The notes beneath the pieces are model-generated. The model had not been told where the DNA came from. It saw nothing but the letters and a program-made list of their open reading frames with translations, and did not search any database. Below are positions 8,792 to 17,844 of a stretch of DNA of 64,000 nt, piece by piece. The position numbers and the translations under genes were made by a program. The stretch is from Bacteroidota bacterium (GTDB taxonomy: Bacteria > Bacteroidota > Bacteroidia > Chitinophagales > Chitinophagaceae): positions 1 through 64,000 of the forward strand of contig JADJJH010000007.1 of NCBI GenBank assembly GCA_016706595.1. The letters run 5' to 3'. Position 1 is the stretch's first letter, and each line of letters starts with the position of its first letter.

Positions 8792-11700
8792 TATGCTTCA
8801 GTTGGAATTTCAGTTTCAAACTTGGAATTTTCCTCACCAACCTTTTCACGCTTGTTACATTCTTAGAATCCTTTGCTAATAAATAGGTGTAACGGTAATC
8901 AGTTGCATTGTATGAAGTTGGTGAACTGTTTATCAGAAGAATATTTCGGTCGTTTGCAAACTTCAAAATCCCTTTCACATTGTTTGGATGCAACTTTCCA
9001 ATTTCATCCATCATACAATGCAAACGGAAATCGTCTTTATGCTTCTTCGCAGCTCTCTCTTTAAAAACATTTAGAAGCATAATATTTATCATTGCTTTTA
9101 CTAAGACGTCCGTTCCTTCTGAGCCAACATTAGTAAGTTTCTCAACCCAGCCCGAGTCATTATCATTTTCTACAATTCTAAATTCCAATTCAAAAGAATC
9201 TGAAGATTAATTTCTTTTCCTTACTTGTTGCCATCTCTTTTATCAACTGTTTCAATAAAGAAATTGCCTTTTCATTTTGGTTTATTTGTTCGGTAGAATT
9301 AAATAAATCAGCCTTTCCTAAATTATATGGGTTTTCATCATTAAATTTTTTAACTTCAACTAGCAACCCAAATATTTTATTGGCACTTTCTTTAGTTCTC
9401 AATTCCATACTTTTAATAGCCTGAACAAATTTTCTAGAAACAAAGTCATTGTTAATATCTCTGATCACTTGACTTATTTCCCCCTCTTTAGATATAAGGT
9501 CACCTGTTTCAATACCAATTCTGCGAATAATGTGAGAGAACCTTTCTTCAACCCTTGTCTTATACTCGCTAAGTTTATGCTCGTCAATAAACTCCTTTAA
9601 CATTTCTGCAAACTCAAAGTATTCTGTTCTTTCAGTAAACTTTGTTTTGAAACTGAAAAGATTATTCTCTTGAAAGTTACCTGTGAATTTGTTGATAGCT
9701 TCTTGTAGTTCAATGTATCTTTTGGTAATCGTATTGTCGGCTGTGTTTAACTCACCAATTATAAAGAAGCAAGTGAATTCTGTTTTGTCTTCAGCGGTGT
9801 ATTCTGCAATGAATGTTTCAACCGTTTGGTAAATATCTGTTTTTGTGAAAGTGTCAAATGCTGTTAAGTCAGTAGTAAAACCTAAAAGCGTTTTTCCAAT
9901 TGAATCAATTTCTGCATTGTGAACTCCGATGTCGTATATAAACTTTTCTTGCTGTTGCTTATGCTTTGCTAACTCTGTTTCTAATTGCTTATCAAATAAA
10001 CTTTTCTTGCTTTTGATATTCCTTTTTATTGATTGATGTTTTTTCACTTTGAATTAGCAAATCAATATTGTTAATCGTTTCCGTTAATTTATTTTGCTCT
10101 ACTTTTATTTTCGCTTCTTTGTCTTTCTTCTTAGCATCAATCAATTTGGTAATGCTTCCTTCAACCTTTTGAACTTGTTCCTCTGCAAATGTTTTTTCTT
10201 CACTCAACTTAGAAATAGCGTTATCAATAATTTCTAACTCTGCTTTCTGTTCTGTTGTAGCTTTGGTTTTCCAGTCTGTTAAACGAACCCCAACTTCTTC
10301 TAATTTTATTTTATTTTGGTCGCTTTGATATTTGCGCTTTGATTTGGGCATTGAAATCATCTTTCTCTTTTTGCAAATCGGCAACGGTCTTAACCTTTTT
10401 GCTAATCTCATTTGTGTCAATACTGATTCCGAAAAAATTCAAATCACTATTGGGAATTTTCTTTGGATTCAAACCCGACTTAAACAAAACATTATCCTCG
10501 TCAATTACCTTCCCAATAGTTTTATCCCAATCGGGAACTTGCTCATTCAACCAATCGTAAAGAGAATCTTTGCTATTTTCAATCTTGGTATCAATTGCTG
10601 AAATACTTTCATTCAGTTTCGTTTGAAGTTCGGATTGCTTTTCAACTTTTCTTTTTGTATCCTCTTTAATTCCTGTTTCTTCAAGTATCCATTCTTTTTG
10701 AATGTTTTTAATTTTCTCTGTGGCTTGTTGAATTGCATTATCTGCTTTTGTAATTGCAGAGTTCAAATTTCTTATGTCAGCATTGCAGTCTTCAATTTCC
10801 TTTTCATAATATCTTGTGTTCTTTACTTCTGAACGCTTAATTTTATTAGTTGTAATTGCCTTATCCTTTTCTTTTACAAGTGCATTGGCTACTTCAAGTT
10901 CTTCCTTGTGCTGCTTCCTAATCTCATCATAAAGTAAATCATATTGCTTAGTCAATTCTTCTTTGAAGTGAAGTAAACTTGATTGTGCAGTGTTTTTCTG
11001 TTTGCTTGCTATTCTCAAACTCTTTCAACTGACTTGTTAATTGCCCTAATTGTAACTCATATCGTTTTTGTATTTCAAGAAATTTAGAAGTGAGAATGTC
11101 TTTTTCGCCTGTGAGATTTTTCTTTTCTAAGTCCAATGAAATTTTCTTTGAAACTCTTTCAATGATGTTGTCAATTTTCAAAGCAGCATATTCATCACGC
11201 TTGTTTTTTATTTCGTCAAGTTTGCTTTTGAATTTTCCAATTTGCTCTTGTATTTTTTCTTTCTTCTTATCAAATACACTATCAAGTTCACTTAGTTTGG
11301 TTTTTAATTTATTTCGTTTCTGTTCTTCACTTACAAGTTGGTCGGAAACTTTTGGTTTCTGTTCTTTTACATTATTCAAAGCCCAACCTAATTGAGAAGC
11401 TAACTCCGCTTTCTTTTTCTCTAAATATTTTAGTGCTGAATAAACAGTTGAAACATTATCTGATTGTTTTTCAACTTGATTTTCATTGTTACGATTCCTA
11501 TCCGTCCATTTCTTAATGTCGTTTAAATTTGTTTCAAAATCTTTCAAATGGGTTTGAGAATAGGTAGTCAAGTCAATTTTTATTTCTTCTTCATTTAGTG
11601 ATTTAATAATTGTCTCTTTTACGAACTCAGCACTCAAATTTGCGTTCAGAAAAACATTAGAAATCGTTCTTGGGATATTTTGATATTGCTTGCTTTCAAC

Positions 11701-12201
11701 CAAAGCATATTTTCTGAATTCGCCTGACAAACCTTTGTTGTTACCGTAAAGAATGTTTCTATATTCTTCATAAACGTGAATAGTTTTCGTGTAGCTTATG
11801 TTTTTCCAAAAGCTTCTCTAGTCTTGTCCCAACTATCAAAAGCTTTTCCTTCACTGTCAGTAAAAAGAGTTTTTGTCATAAGCTGAATCAAAAAATCTGA
11901 AAGCAACTCTACCTTGCGATTTGAAAGCTAATACACAAAACAATTCGTTTTCTGTTTGCACTTCATAAACTATATAGGAATTTTGAAAAGGAAAGTAATA
12001 CTCATCAAAAGTTTTTTTCTCTCTCGGTATTCCTAGCTTTTGCTTGTCTGCATTGTAAAAGAATAGAATAGCTCTTAACAAAGTGCTTTTCCCGACTCCT
12101 TGTGTCCCAATAAAATGAACATTTCCATCAAGATTTACTTCTGCATACTTGATGGATTTGTCAGCACTGTTGATGAAAATTATTTTATTCAGGTATTTCA
12201 T
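8791..12201 (-). pseudogene. jetC: JetC/MksB-like SMC ATPase, broken by about seven frameshifts
   Basis: The reconstructed length is about 1137 codons. The N-terminus has a P-loop GTQGVGKST (residues 32-40). Next comes ~700 residues of Lys/Glu-rich coiled coil. The C-terminal part has a signature-like NVGSEGTD and a Walker B LHCMMDE, as in MukB/JetC condensin ATPases. The frame changes near 11870-11874, 11808-11811, 10993-10997, ~10330, ~10000-10045, ~9200 and 8843-8846. Four of these are cured by one added A or T in a homopolymer. The last repair gives a tail ending ETEIPTEA whose stop overlaps the jetD start. The start at 12201 overlaps the end of jetB by 17 bp. Conceptually a loop-extruding anti-plasmid motor; as written the sequence cannot make it. 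Confidence 0.8.
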
Positions 12202-12757
12202 TTCTTACATCTTCGGGTATATTGATTGTCAAAATAAGTTGTTCAAGATACTTGAAAGACGCCAAAACCTTGTATTGGTGTGTAATTTCGTTTTCAAGCT
12301 CTATGAAAGTATCGTCAATTAGTTTCTTTAAAATCTTGTCTAGAATATCTTGATGCTTTTCTTTATCAGTATGTTTTTTTAGTCCTTCCAATTTCGTTTC
12401 TAACTCTGCATCAATTTTAATTTTTACTAGAATGTCTGAAGGAGAAAAGCGATTTCCTGAGCTGAAAGAGTTGTCATATGTCTTGAGGAAGTCAATTATG
12501 TCAATCCATCGAAAAGCCGTTTCAATCTTGGTTTCAAGGTCAACCTTGTTTTCAGGTCTACTGAAATAGTAATATTCGTCACCTTTCTCTAAAGTAAAAT
12601 TGATATTTTTGAAATATTCATATAGAATTTCAAAGTTGTCTTCATCTTCTATTACTTTATACAAGTCACTTACGGCTTTTGCTGAGCTGTTTGAATTAAT
12701 GAATTGTCCTTTGCTTAGGATTTTAAATATGTCGGCTGTTTGAATTGGAACTTCCAT
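12185..12757 (-). CDS. jetB: JetB/MksE-like (MukE-type) condensin accessory subunit
   Basis: 190 residues with no membrane or signal segment, predicted mostly helical with winged-helix character. Its place is diagnostic: it starts 7 bp after the reconstructed jetA stop (12765) and overlaps the jetC start (12201) by 17 bp, giving the kleisin - MukE-like - SMC - TOPRIM order of Wadjet and MksBEFG operons. The family bridges the kleisin and the ATPase heads. No catalytic motif is expected or seen. Sequence similarity in this family is low, so the call leans on context. The reading frame is intact although both neighbouring genes are frameshifted. Confidence 0.65.
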   Translation of the reverse strand: MEVPIQTADIFKILSKGQFINSNSSAKAVSDLYKVIEDEDNFEILYEYFKNINFTLEKGDEYYYFSRPENKVDLETKIETAFRWIDIIDFLKTYDNSFSSGNRFSPSDILVKIKIDAELETKLEGLKKHTDKEKHQDILDKILKKLIDDTFIELENEITHQYKVLASFKYLEQLILTINIPEDVRNEIPE

Positions 12758-12764
12758 TTTTTAT

Positions 12765-13960
12765 TTATTTAGGATAAACCATTGCGAATTCTATTTCTTT
12801 TCTCTCTTCAAACTTGTCCGTTATTTCAAAAACGTTTTCATACTGTGAAATCAACTGGCAATAAAGTGTAACACGTTCTTCAAATGAAACTTCCTTGGCA
12901 AAATTGTAATTCATTAGGAAATCAAATAAGTTGTAACTGGAAGCTACAAATCCATTTTTTACCTCTTCAAGATTGATTTGAATTTCTTCTTCTCTTTGCG
13001 TTTCCAAATACTCACTTGAAATTATTTCAGCAATAGGTCGCTTCAAGCTTACACCTGCTTTTACACGTTTAGCAATCTTCAGAATGCTGGCAAATGCTTC
13101 TTCGTCTGATTGCAAATATTCAAGAGAAAGTTTTAGCGGATATGAAGGGTTTGGTTCAAATATTACTGAATTTGTTTGCAGCTAAAATTGATTTAAAATC
13201 TGTTGTTGTTTCAAGAATAATTGGTCTTTCAAATATTTTATCAAACGCAATTTTCTATGACGTTGCTTTGATGCTGGATTTGGTTTAAGAAATCAATAAT
13301 CTGTCTTTCAATTTCTATTAAGTTATGAGTGCATTTTCCTAATTGGATTTTGAGTAGAACAATTACTCTTCTCAATTCCTCATCTGTTGCCATATTGAAA
13401 AATGTAACATCATCTTCAGTTATGAGATTTTCCGTTTGTGCAATAAGTTTCGTTATGTCTTTTCGTTTACTGTCAAGATTTATAAGTTTTGCTCGTTTGA
13501 TTTTAAAGGTCGGTTCGTTTTTGAAAGTGTTATCAATGTTTCGCTTCAAGTCAACTACATTTCTTAAAGTAATTGTGCCCAATTTTCTTAGAGTATTTTT
13601 GACTGTTCGCAAATACTCATATTTTCTTTGCTCATTTGGTTCGTTAAAATAATAATCAATATTTTGTTTTACTTTTTCAAGATTGTCATTAATATAAGAA
13701 GTGTTTATTTCTTCATTGGCATCCAAAACCAGTTCAAAGAACTGTAGAAACTCGTCATCAATTTCAAGATTATTACCATTTTGACGTATTACAGAACGGC
13801 TTAAAAGATATTGAATTCTGTTGTCATCATTTTCAACCAAATCAAGAGCATACTCATATTTATAAGAAGCGGATTTCCGCTTCTTAAACATTTCACTAAG
13901 CAATTTCTGCTCTCGGTTGAGGGCAGAAACTAATTCTTTTATGTTAGAAAATGTATTCAT
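12765..13960 (-). pseudogene. jetA: JetA/MksF-like kleisin (MukF-type), two frameshifts
   Basis: The reconstruction gives about 399 residues. The N-terminus (from MNTFSNIKELVSALN) has winged-helix character, followed by long helices (DLKRNIDNTF, TENLITEDDV) and a C-terminal piece starting SVIFEPNPSYPLKL that continues into LQSDEEAFASILK. The frame changes at the TTTT run 13251-13254 and at the TTT run 13171-13173. A one-base correction at each joins three frames into one continuous protein without stops. It is first in the four-gene operon. Kleisins of this class clamp the SMC heads. Whether the breaks are biological or sequence errors cannot be decided from one consensus. Confidence 0.65.
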
Positions 13961-14267
13961 TTATTACAATTCACTAATGTATGAATTCAATTTTAAAAAG
14001 TATAAAGGGTAATTAAAAGAAAATCCTTTTATTTTGCGAAAGAGTTGATTTTAAGTGCAAAGGCAAAACTATTGGTGATAATTATTGGTTGCCCTAGCAA
14101 TTCTCTTTTTAGGAAGGTGATACTTTATAATTAAGAAGCGAATAAGTGATGGCTTCCTTGCCATTCTAAGCCCTTCTAACTCTAAGCCCTTTTAATTTTA
14201 TCTGTCTGTTAATATCTGCAGTCATGACGTTAGTGCTTTCCACCAATATAATTTGTTATAACCCCAA
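13961..14267. other. 307-bp intergenic region upstream of the Wadjet operon
   Basis: No gene seen. It should contain the jetA promoter on the minus strand, but I find no convincing TTTG...TAnnTTTG pair. A 16-bp direct repeat, CTAAGCCCTTCTAACT / CTAAGCCCTTTTAATT, lies at 14166-14197. Confidence 0.5.
14166..14197. repeat. Two tandem 16-bp units (CTAAGCCCTT...)
   Basis: Two adjacent 16-bp units differ at two positions (CTAAGCCCTTCTAACT then CTAAGCCCTTTTAATT). They lie downstream of the batC stop on the minus strand and belong to the class of short post-gene phrase repeats seen elsewhere in the window. Confidence 0.6.
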
Positions 14268-14993
14268 TCACCAATCCTTCTCCAACTTAACCGGTCTGCC
14301 GCTTGCCTTTTCTTTTTTCTCTTTTAGTTTTTTCTCTTCTTGGTTAAGTGCATTTAAAATTTGTTCGGCTTGTTGCTTGCTTAATTTCGAAGGCATGGGT
14401 TGTGGCTTCTCATCTGGTTTATCTTCAGGCTTATCGGGCTTGCCTTGTTCATCTTTTTTTTGATCGCCCTCTTTCTTGTCTTCTTTTTTGTCTTCAGGTT
14501 TTTTAGGCTGATCTTGCTTTTTATCTTGCTGATCTTTTTGATCCTTTTGGTCTTTTTTATTTTGTTGATCTTGCTGCTGTTTCATTTTTTGTGCATAGGC
14601 AAGATTATATTTCGTTTCGGCCGAATTCGGATTTTGCTTTAACGATTGTTTGTATTGTTGTATAGCTTCATCCCACTTTTTTTGTTCCATAAAAGTGTTT
14701 CCAATATTATGGTTGGCTGCCGATTTTAAGTTTTTGTTATTACTGTTTTTGCCGGCTTCATCAAATTGTTTGGCTGCCTTTTCAAAATCTTTTTGCTGAT
14801 ACAAGGCATTGCCTAAATTATATTGTGCTTCGCGATTCTTTTTTGTTGTATATGCTTTTTGATAGGCATTACCGGCCTCTTTATATTTTCCTTTTGCATA
14901 CAATTTATTTCCATCATACATCAACTGATCGGCTTTTTGTGAAATCCCCGAGATGCTACCACATAATATTATAATCAAAAAGAAATACTTCAT
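14268..14993 (-). CDS. batC: BatC-like TPR protein
   Basis: 241 residues with an N-terminal signal peptide (~1-19) and three or more tetratricopeptide repeats (residues ~20-135, for example AGNAYQKAY, YNLGNALYQ, HNIGNTFMEQ). A very charged Lys/Gln/Asp/Glu low-complexity tail (KKDQKDQKDQQDKK) follows. Its ATG overlaps the stop of the vWA gene by 4 bp, so the two are translationally coupled, as in the Bacteroides aerotolerance (bat) operon. BatC proteins are periplasmic scaffolds that partner BatB/BatA. The batD and batE genes that normally follow are missing here; the Wadjet operon lies downstream instead. Confidence 0.75.
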   Translation of the reverse strand: MKYFFLIIILCGSISGISQKADQLMYDGNKLYAKGKYKEAGNAYQKAYTTKKNREAQYNLGNALYQQKDFEKAAKQFDEAGKNSNNKNLKSAANHNIGNTFMEQKKWDEAIQQYKQSLKQNPNSAETKYNLAYAQKMKQQQDQQNKKDQKDQKDQQDKKQDQPKKPEDKKEDKKEGDQKKDEQGKPDKPEDKPDEKPQPMPSKLSKQQAEQILNALNQEEKKLKEKKEKASGRPVKLEKDW

Positions 14994-15994
14994 GCCAGCT
15001 TTAATTTTTTACGTTCTGGAATTATAAATTCTATCAATAATAAAACAAAAGCCACCAACAAAAAATATTGGTAGTAGCTATTGTAATCAGTAAAAATACT
15101 ATCACCGAAATTCTTTTTTTCGCTGGTATTAATAAAGTTAGCCATTTGGGTGGCCGCAACATCGGTATTGCCTAAACGCATGTAATTTCCTTGTCCGGCA
15201 TTGGCGATATCTTGTAATTCCTTTTCATTCAGTTTCGAAATGATTTCATTGCCTTCTTCATCTTTTTTATTGGCATTCGTTTCGGGGTCTAAAATGGGGC
15301 TGCCTTCGGGTGATCCAATGCCTAACGTATTGATCATAATACCTTCACCCACTGCTTGTTTTACTTCATCCATTACCCCTTCATCATGGTCTTCACCATC
15401 GCTAATCAGTACAATACTTTTATACTTAGTTTCTTTGGTATTGAATGATTGCCGCGCCATACTGATTGCTTCGCCTAACACCGTACCTTGGGTTGGTACC
15501 ATATTGGGCGATGCGGTTTCGAGATTCATTTTAAGCGCCGAAAAATCGACGGTTAATGGAACCGATATATAGGCTCGACCTGCAAAAACAATTAAGCCTA
15601 TCCGATTATTTCCTGATTTTTCAAGTAGTCGAGCAATAAACTGTTTTGCTCTTTCAAGTCGGTTTGGCGATAAGTCGGTTGCCAACATACTTTTACTCAC
15701 ATCGAGCGCAATCATCACATCAATACCTTTACGTTCCACTTTCTCGCTTCGTGATCCTGCTTGTAAATTGGCTAGTCCGATGATGCCGATAGTAAAGGCA
15801 AGGACAACTAAAACGGTTTTAATGAATTGAAGGTTTTTGCTGTACCGAGGCATAAGAGCTTGCACTAATTGGGGGTCGCCAATTTTTTGCATCGCTTTTT
15901 TTCGCCATTGGTTTTTGAGTAAGTATAATCCTACCAGTAAAAACGCCAGACAAAGCAGCCAAAATAATTCGGGATGTTGAAATCTTAATACCAA
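14990..15994 (-). CDS. batB: BatB-like von Willebrand factor A membrane protein
   Basis: 334 residues: two N-terminal membrane segments (~8-26 and ~58-80), a vWA domain (~90-290) and a C-terminal membrane helix (~308-326). The metal-ion adhesion site is intact: DVSKSM, then the conserved TQGT, then LISDGEDHDEG. This is the layout of BatA/BatB aerotolerance proteins, inner-membrane proteins with a periplasmic-facing vWA domain. It is followed by batC with a 4-bp overlap. No moxR, DUF58 or batA gene lies upstream; deoC is next, 223 bp away. The bat set is therefore reduced to two genes in this window. Confidence 0.8.
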   Translation of the reverse strand: MVLRFQHPELFWLLCLAFLLVGLYLLKNQWRKKAMQKIGDPQLVQALMPRYSKNLQFIKTVLVVLAFTIGIIGLANLQAGSRSEKVERKGIDVMIALDVSKSMLATDLSPNRLERAKQFIARLLEKSGNNRIGLIVFAGRAYISVPLTVDFSALKMNLETASPNMVPTQGTVLGEAISMARQSFNTKETKYKSIVLISDGEDHDEGVMDEVKQAVGEGIMINTLGIGSPEGSPILDPETNANKKDEEGNEIISKLNEKELQDIANAGQGNYMRLGNTDVAATQMANFINTSEKKNFGDSIFTDYNSYYQYFLLVAFVLLLIEFIIPERKKLKLA

Positions 15995-16217
15995 AACGAT
16001 TTATTAAATAAGCTAAAAATTTATAGTGTTATGTTGACGTTGTAGCTGTGTAGATCAAAGGAATTAGGAATTGAAAACTACAGCCATAGTTTCGGTATAA
16101 CACGTTGGCAAATGTAGTTTCGATGCTACGTATATGAAAGAGATTAGAAAAGATTTAACTATGATTTATTTGATTTTGATGTAGTTGGAAGTTCATTGAG
16201 CTCAATATATTTTAAAA

Positions 16218-17165
16218 TTAATCTTTACTAATATAATCGCTGCTATAATAAACGCCTTTGGCTTCTTTAGCCAGTTGTAGAACAATATCATTGGCCAAAC
16301 TACTCGCACCGAAGCGAAACCATTCATTGCTCATCCAAAGTTCACCCAGTGTTTCGTATACCATTACCAAATATTGTAAGGCCGATTTAGCCGTTGAAAT
16401 ACCTCCGGCCGGTTTCATGCCTATCATAATACCGGTTTTATCGTAATAATCTTTAATAGTTTGCAACATCACCAAAGTAACCGGCATGGTGGCAGCGGGT
16501 TGAATTTTTCCGGTTGACGTTTTAATAAAATCGGCACCCGCCATAATGGCTATTTCACTGGCTTTACGCACATTATCGAGGGTCGAAAGCTCGCCCGTTT
16601 CGAGTATCACTTTTAATCGAGCGGCACCGCAAGCTTCTTTGATAGTTGCTATTTCGTTGAATACAAATTGGTAATCGCCTTCCAAAAATTTACCTCTACT
16701 AATTACCATATCAATTTCATCAGCACCGCAATCAACAGCTATTTTGGTATCACTGAGTTTTACTTTTAATGAACTATTACCACTAGGGAAAGCAGTAGCC
16801 ACGGAGGCAACTTTGATTCCTGAACCAACTAAACATTGTACCGCTGTTTTTACATGATTAGGGTACACACAAACCGCAGCCACATTGGGTAAGCCTTCGA
16901 TATCATCGGCAATATGTTGCGCTTTATAACACATCTGTTGCACCTTGCCAATAGTATCCTTTCCCTCAAGTGTGGTAAGGTCTATCATACTTAAGGCAAG
17001 TTTTAACCCGCTAACTTTACTATTTTTTTTTATAGATCGAGTATTGAATCGAGCGATTCGTTCTTCTATGCCGGTTTGGTCGATGCTGGTACGCAGTGAA
17101 AATGGATTCATCATACTTTTAATATGTGGCAAGATAAGCTTCACGGAAACAGCAACGATATCCAC
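16218..17165 (-). CDS. deoC: Deoxyribose-phosphate aldolase
   Basis: A class I aldolase that splits 2-deoxyribose-5-phosphate into acetaldehyde and glyceraldehyde-3-phosphate in deoxynucleoside salvage. The TIM-barrel signatures are present: VCVYPNHV, GADEIDMVIS, KVILETGEL, the Schiff-base lysine in FIKTSTGK, and GMKPAGGIS. At 315 residues it is of the longer DeoC type. A start at the ATG at 17111 (MNPFSLRT) would remove an 18-residue hydrophobic lead and is perhaps more likely than 17165. It is divergent from the efflux operon, with only 58 bp between the outermost starts, so control elements may be shared. Confidence 0.9.
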   Translation of the reverse strand: MDIVAVSVKLILPHIKSMMNPFSLRTSIDQTGIEERIARFNTRSIKKNSKVSGLKLALSMIDLTTLEGKDTIGKVQQMCYKAQHIADDIEGLPNVAAVCVYPNHVKTAVQCLVGSGIKVASVATAFPSGNSSLKVKLSDTKIAVDCGADEIDMVISRGKFLEGDYQFVFNEIATIKEACGAARLKVILETGELSTLDNVRKASEIAIMAGADFIKTSTGKIQPAATMPVTLVMLQTIKDYYDKTGIMIGMKPAGGISTAKSALQYLVMVYETLGELWMSNEWFRFGASSLANDIVLQLAKEAKGVYYSSDYISKD

Positions 17166-17189
17166 CTATAAAATAATATCTAAAAAACT

Positions 17190-17219
17190 TTTGTAGTTTA
17201 AATAGTTTCCATAGTTTTG
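17190..17219 (+). promoter_or_regulatory. Bacteroidota-type promoter with three TAGTTT repeats
   Basis: TTTG at 17190-17193, an 18-bp spacer and TAGTTTTG at 17212-17219 match the -33/-7 pattern TTTG...TAnnTTTG. TAGTTT occurs three times at exact 9-bp spacing (17194, 17203, 17212), which could be a regulator site. The predicted transcription start falls at or next to the GTG at 17224, implying a leaderless message. Confidence 0.55.
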
Positions 17220-17223
17220 CGCC

Positions 17224-17841
17224 GTGAAAAATCCGAAACAAGAAATTATTATAGCCGCTTATCAGCAATTTAAGCAACTCGGGTTTAAGGGTGTAACCAT
17301 GGATGATATAGCTCGGGCTACCGGTGTATCAAAAAAAACCTTGTATAGTTTATTTGCTGATAAGGATGAATTGGTGCTAGAAAGTGTGAAGTATATGTTG
17401 AACGAAAATCAATGTATGACCGATGAAGCATTCAAAACATCAAAGAATGCGGTAGAAGAAATTATTAAAATTCTCATTATCATGGAGCAAATGGTAAGGG
17501 GGATGAATTTGGTTTGTTACCAAGATTTGCAACGATATTATCCAGACGCTTATAAATTTCTATCCCATCATAAAGAGACTTATTTGTTTGATTGCATTTC
17601 AAAAAATTTAAAAGCTGGTATTGAACAAGGTCTTTATAGAGAAGATATTGATGTAGATATCATCTCACGTTTCAGAATGGAATCGGCACTCATCGTATTT
17701 CAAAACAACTTATTTCCGCAAGAGAAATACAGCATGGTGAAAGTGAATACCCAAATATTTTCGCATTATATGTATGGTATTGCCACCTTAAAAGGACATA
17801 AACTTATCCAAGCTCATCTAAATAAAATCAATAAAATTTAA
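17224..17841 (+). CDS. TetR/AcrR-family transcriptional regulator
   Basis: 205 residues. The N-terminal helix-turn-helix (residues ~10-55: AYQQFKQLGFKGVTMDDIA, then GVSKKTLYSLFADKDEL) is classic TetR. The rest is a helical ligand-binding domain. The start is GTG; the next in-frame ATG would delete half of the DNA-binding domain. It is followed by the tolC-like gene after 3 bp and heads an efflux operon, so it probably represses that operon and itself. Its ligand is not predictable. The likely operator is the TAGTTT repeat cluster just upstream. Confidence 0.85.
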   Translation: MKNPKQEIIIAAYQQFKQLGFKGVTMDDIARATGVSKKTLYSLFADKDELVLESVKYMLNENQCMTDEAFKTSKNAVEEIIKILIIMEQMVRGMNLVCYQDLQRYYPDAYKFLSHHKETYLFDCISKNLKAGIEQGLYREDIDVDIISRFRMESALIVFQNNLFPQEKYSMVKVNTQIFSHYMYGIATLKGHKLIQAHLNKINKI

Positions 17842-17844
17842 ACT

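Noticed and set aside
8791..12201. Programmed ribosomal frameshifting to explain the broken jetC
   Set aside because: Seven shifts in both directions without canonical slippery heptamers and stimulatory structures make recoding implausible.
16027..16104. Possible fourth copy of the dyad-ended repeat (GTGTTAT...TTTCGGTATAACAC)
   Set aside because: Only the outer ends match; the central CCCG/CGGG hairpin is missing, so it is at best a diverged half copy.
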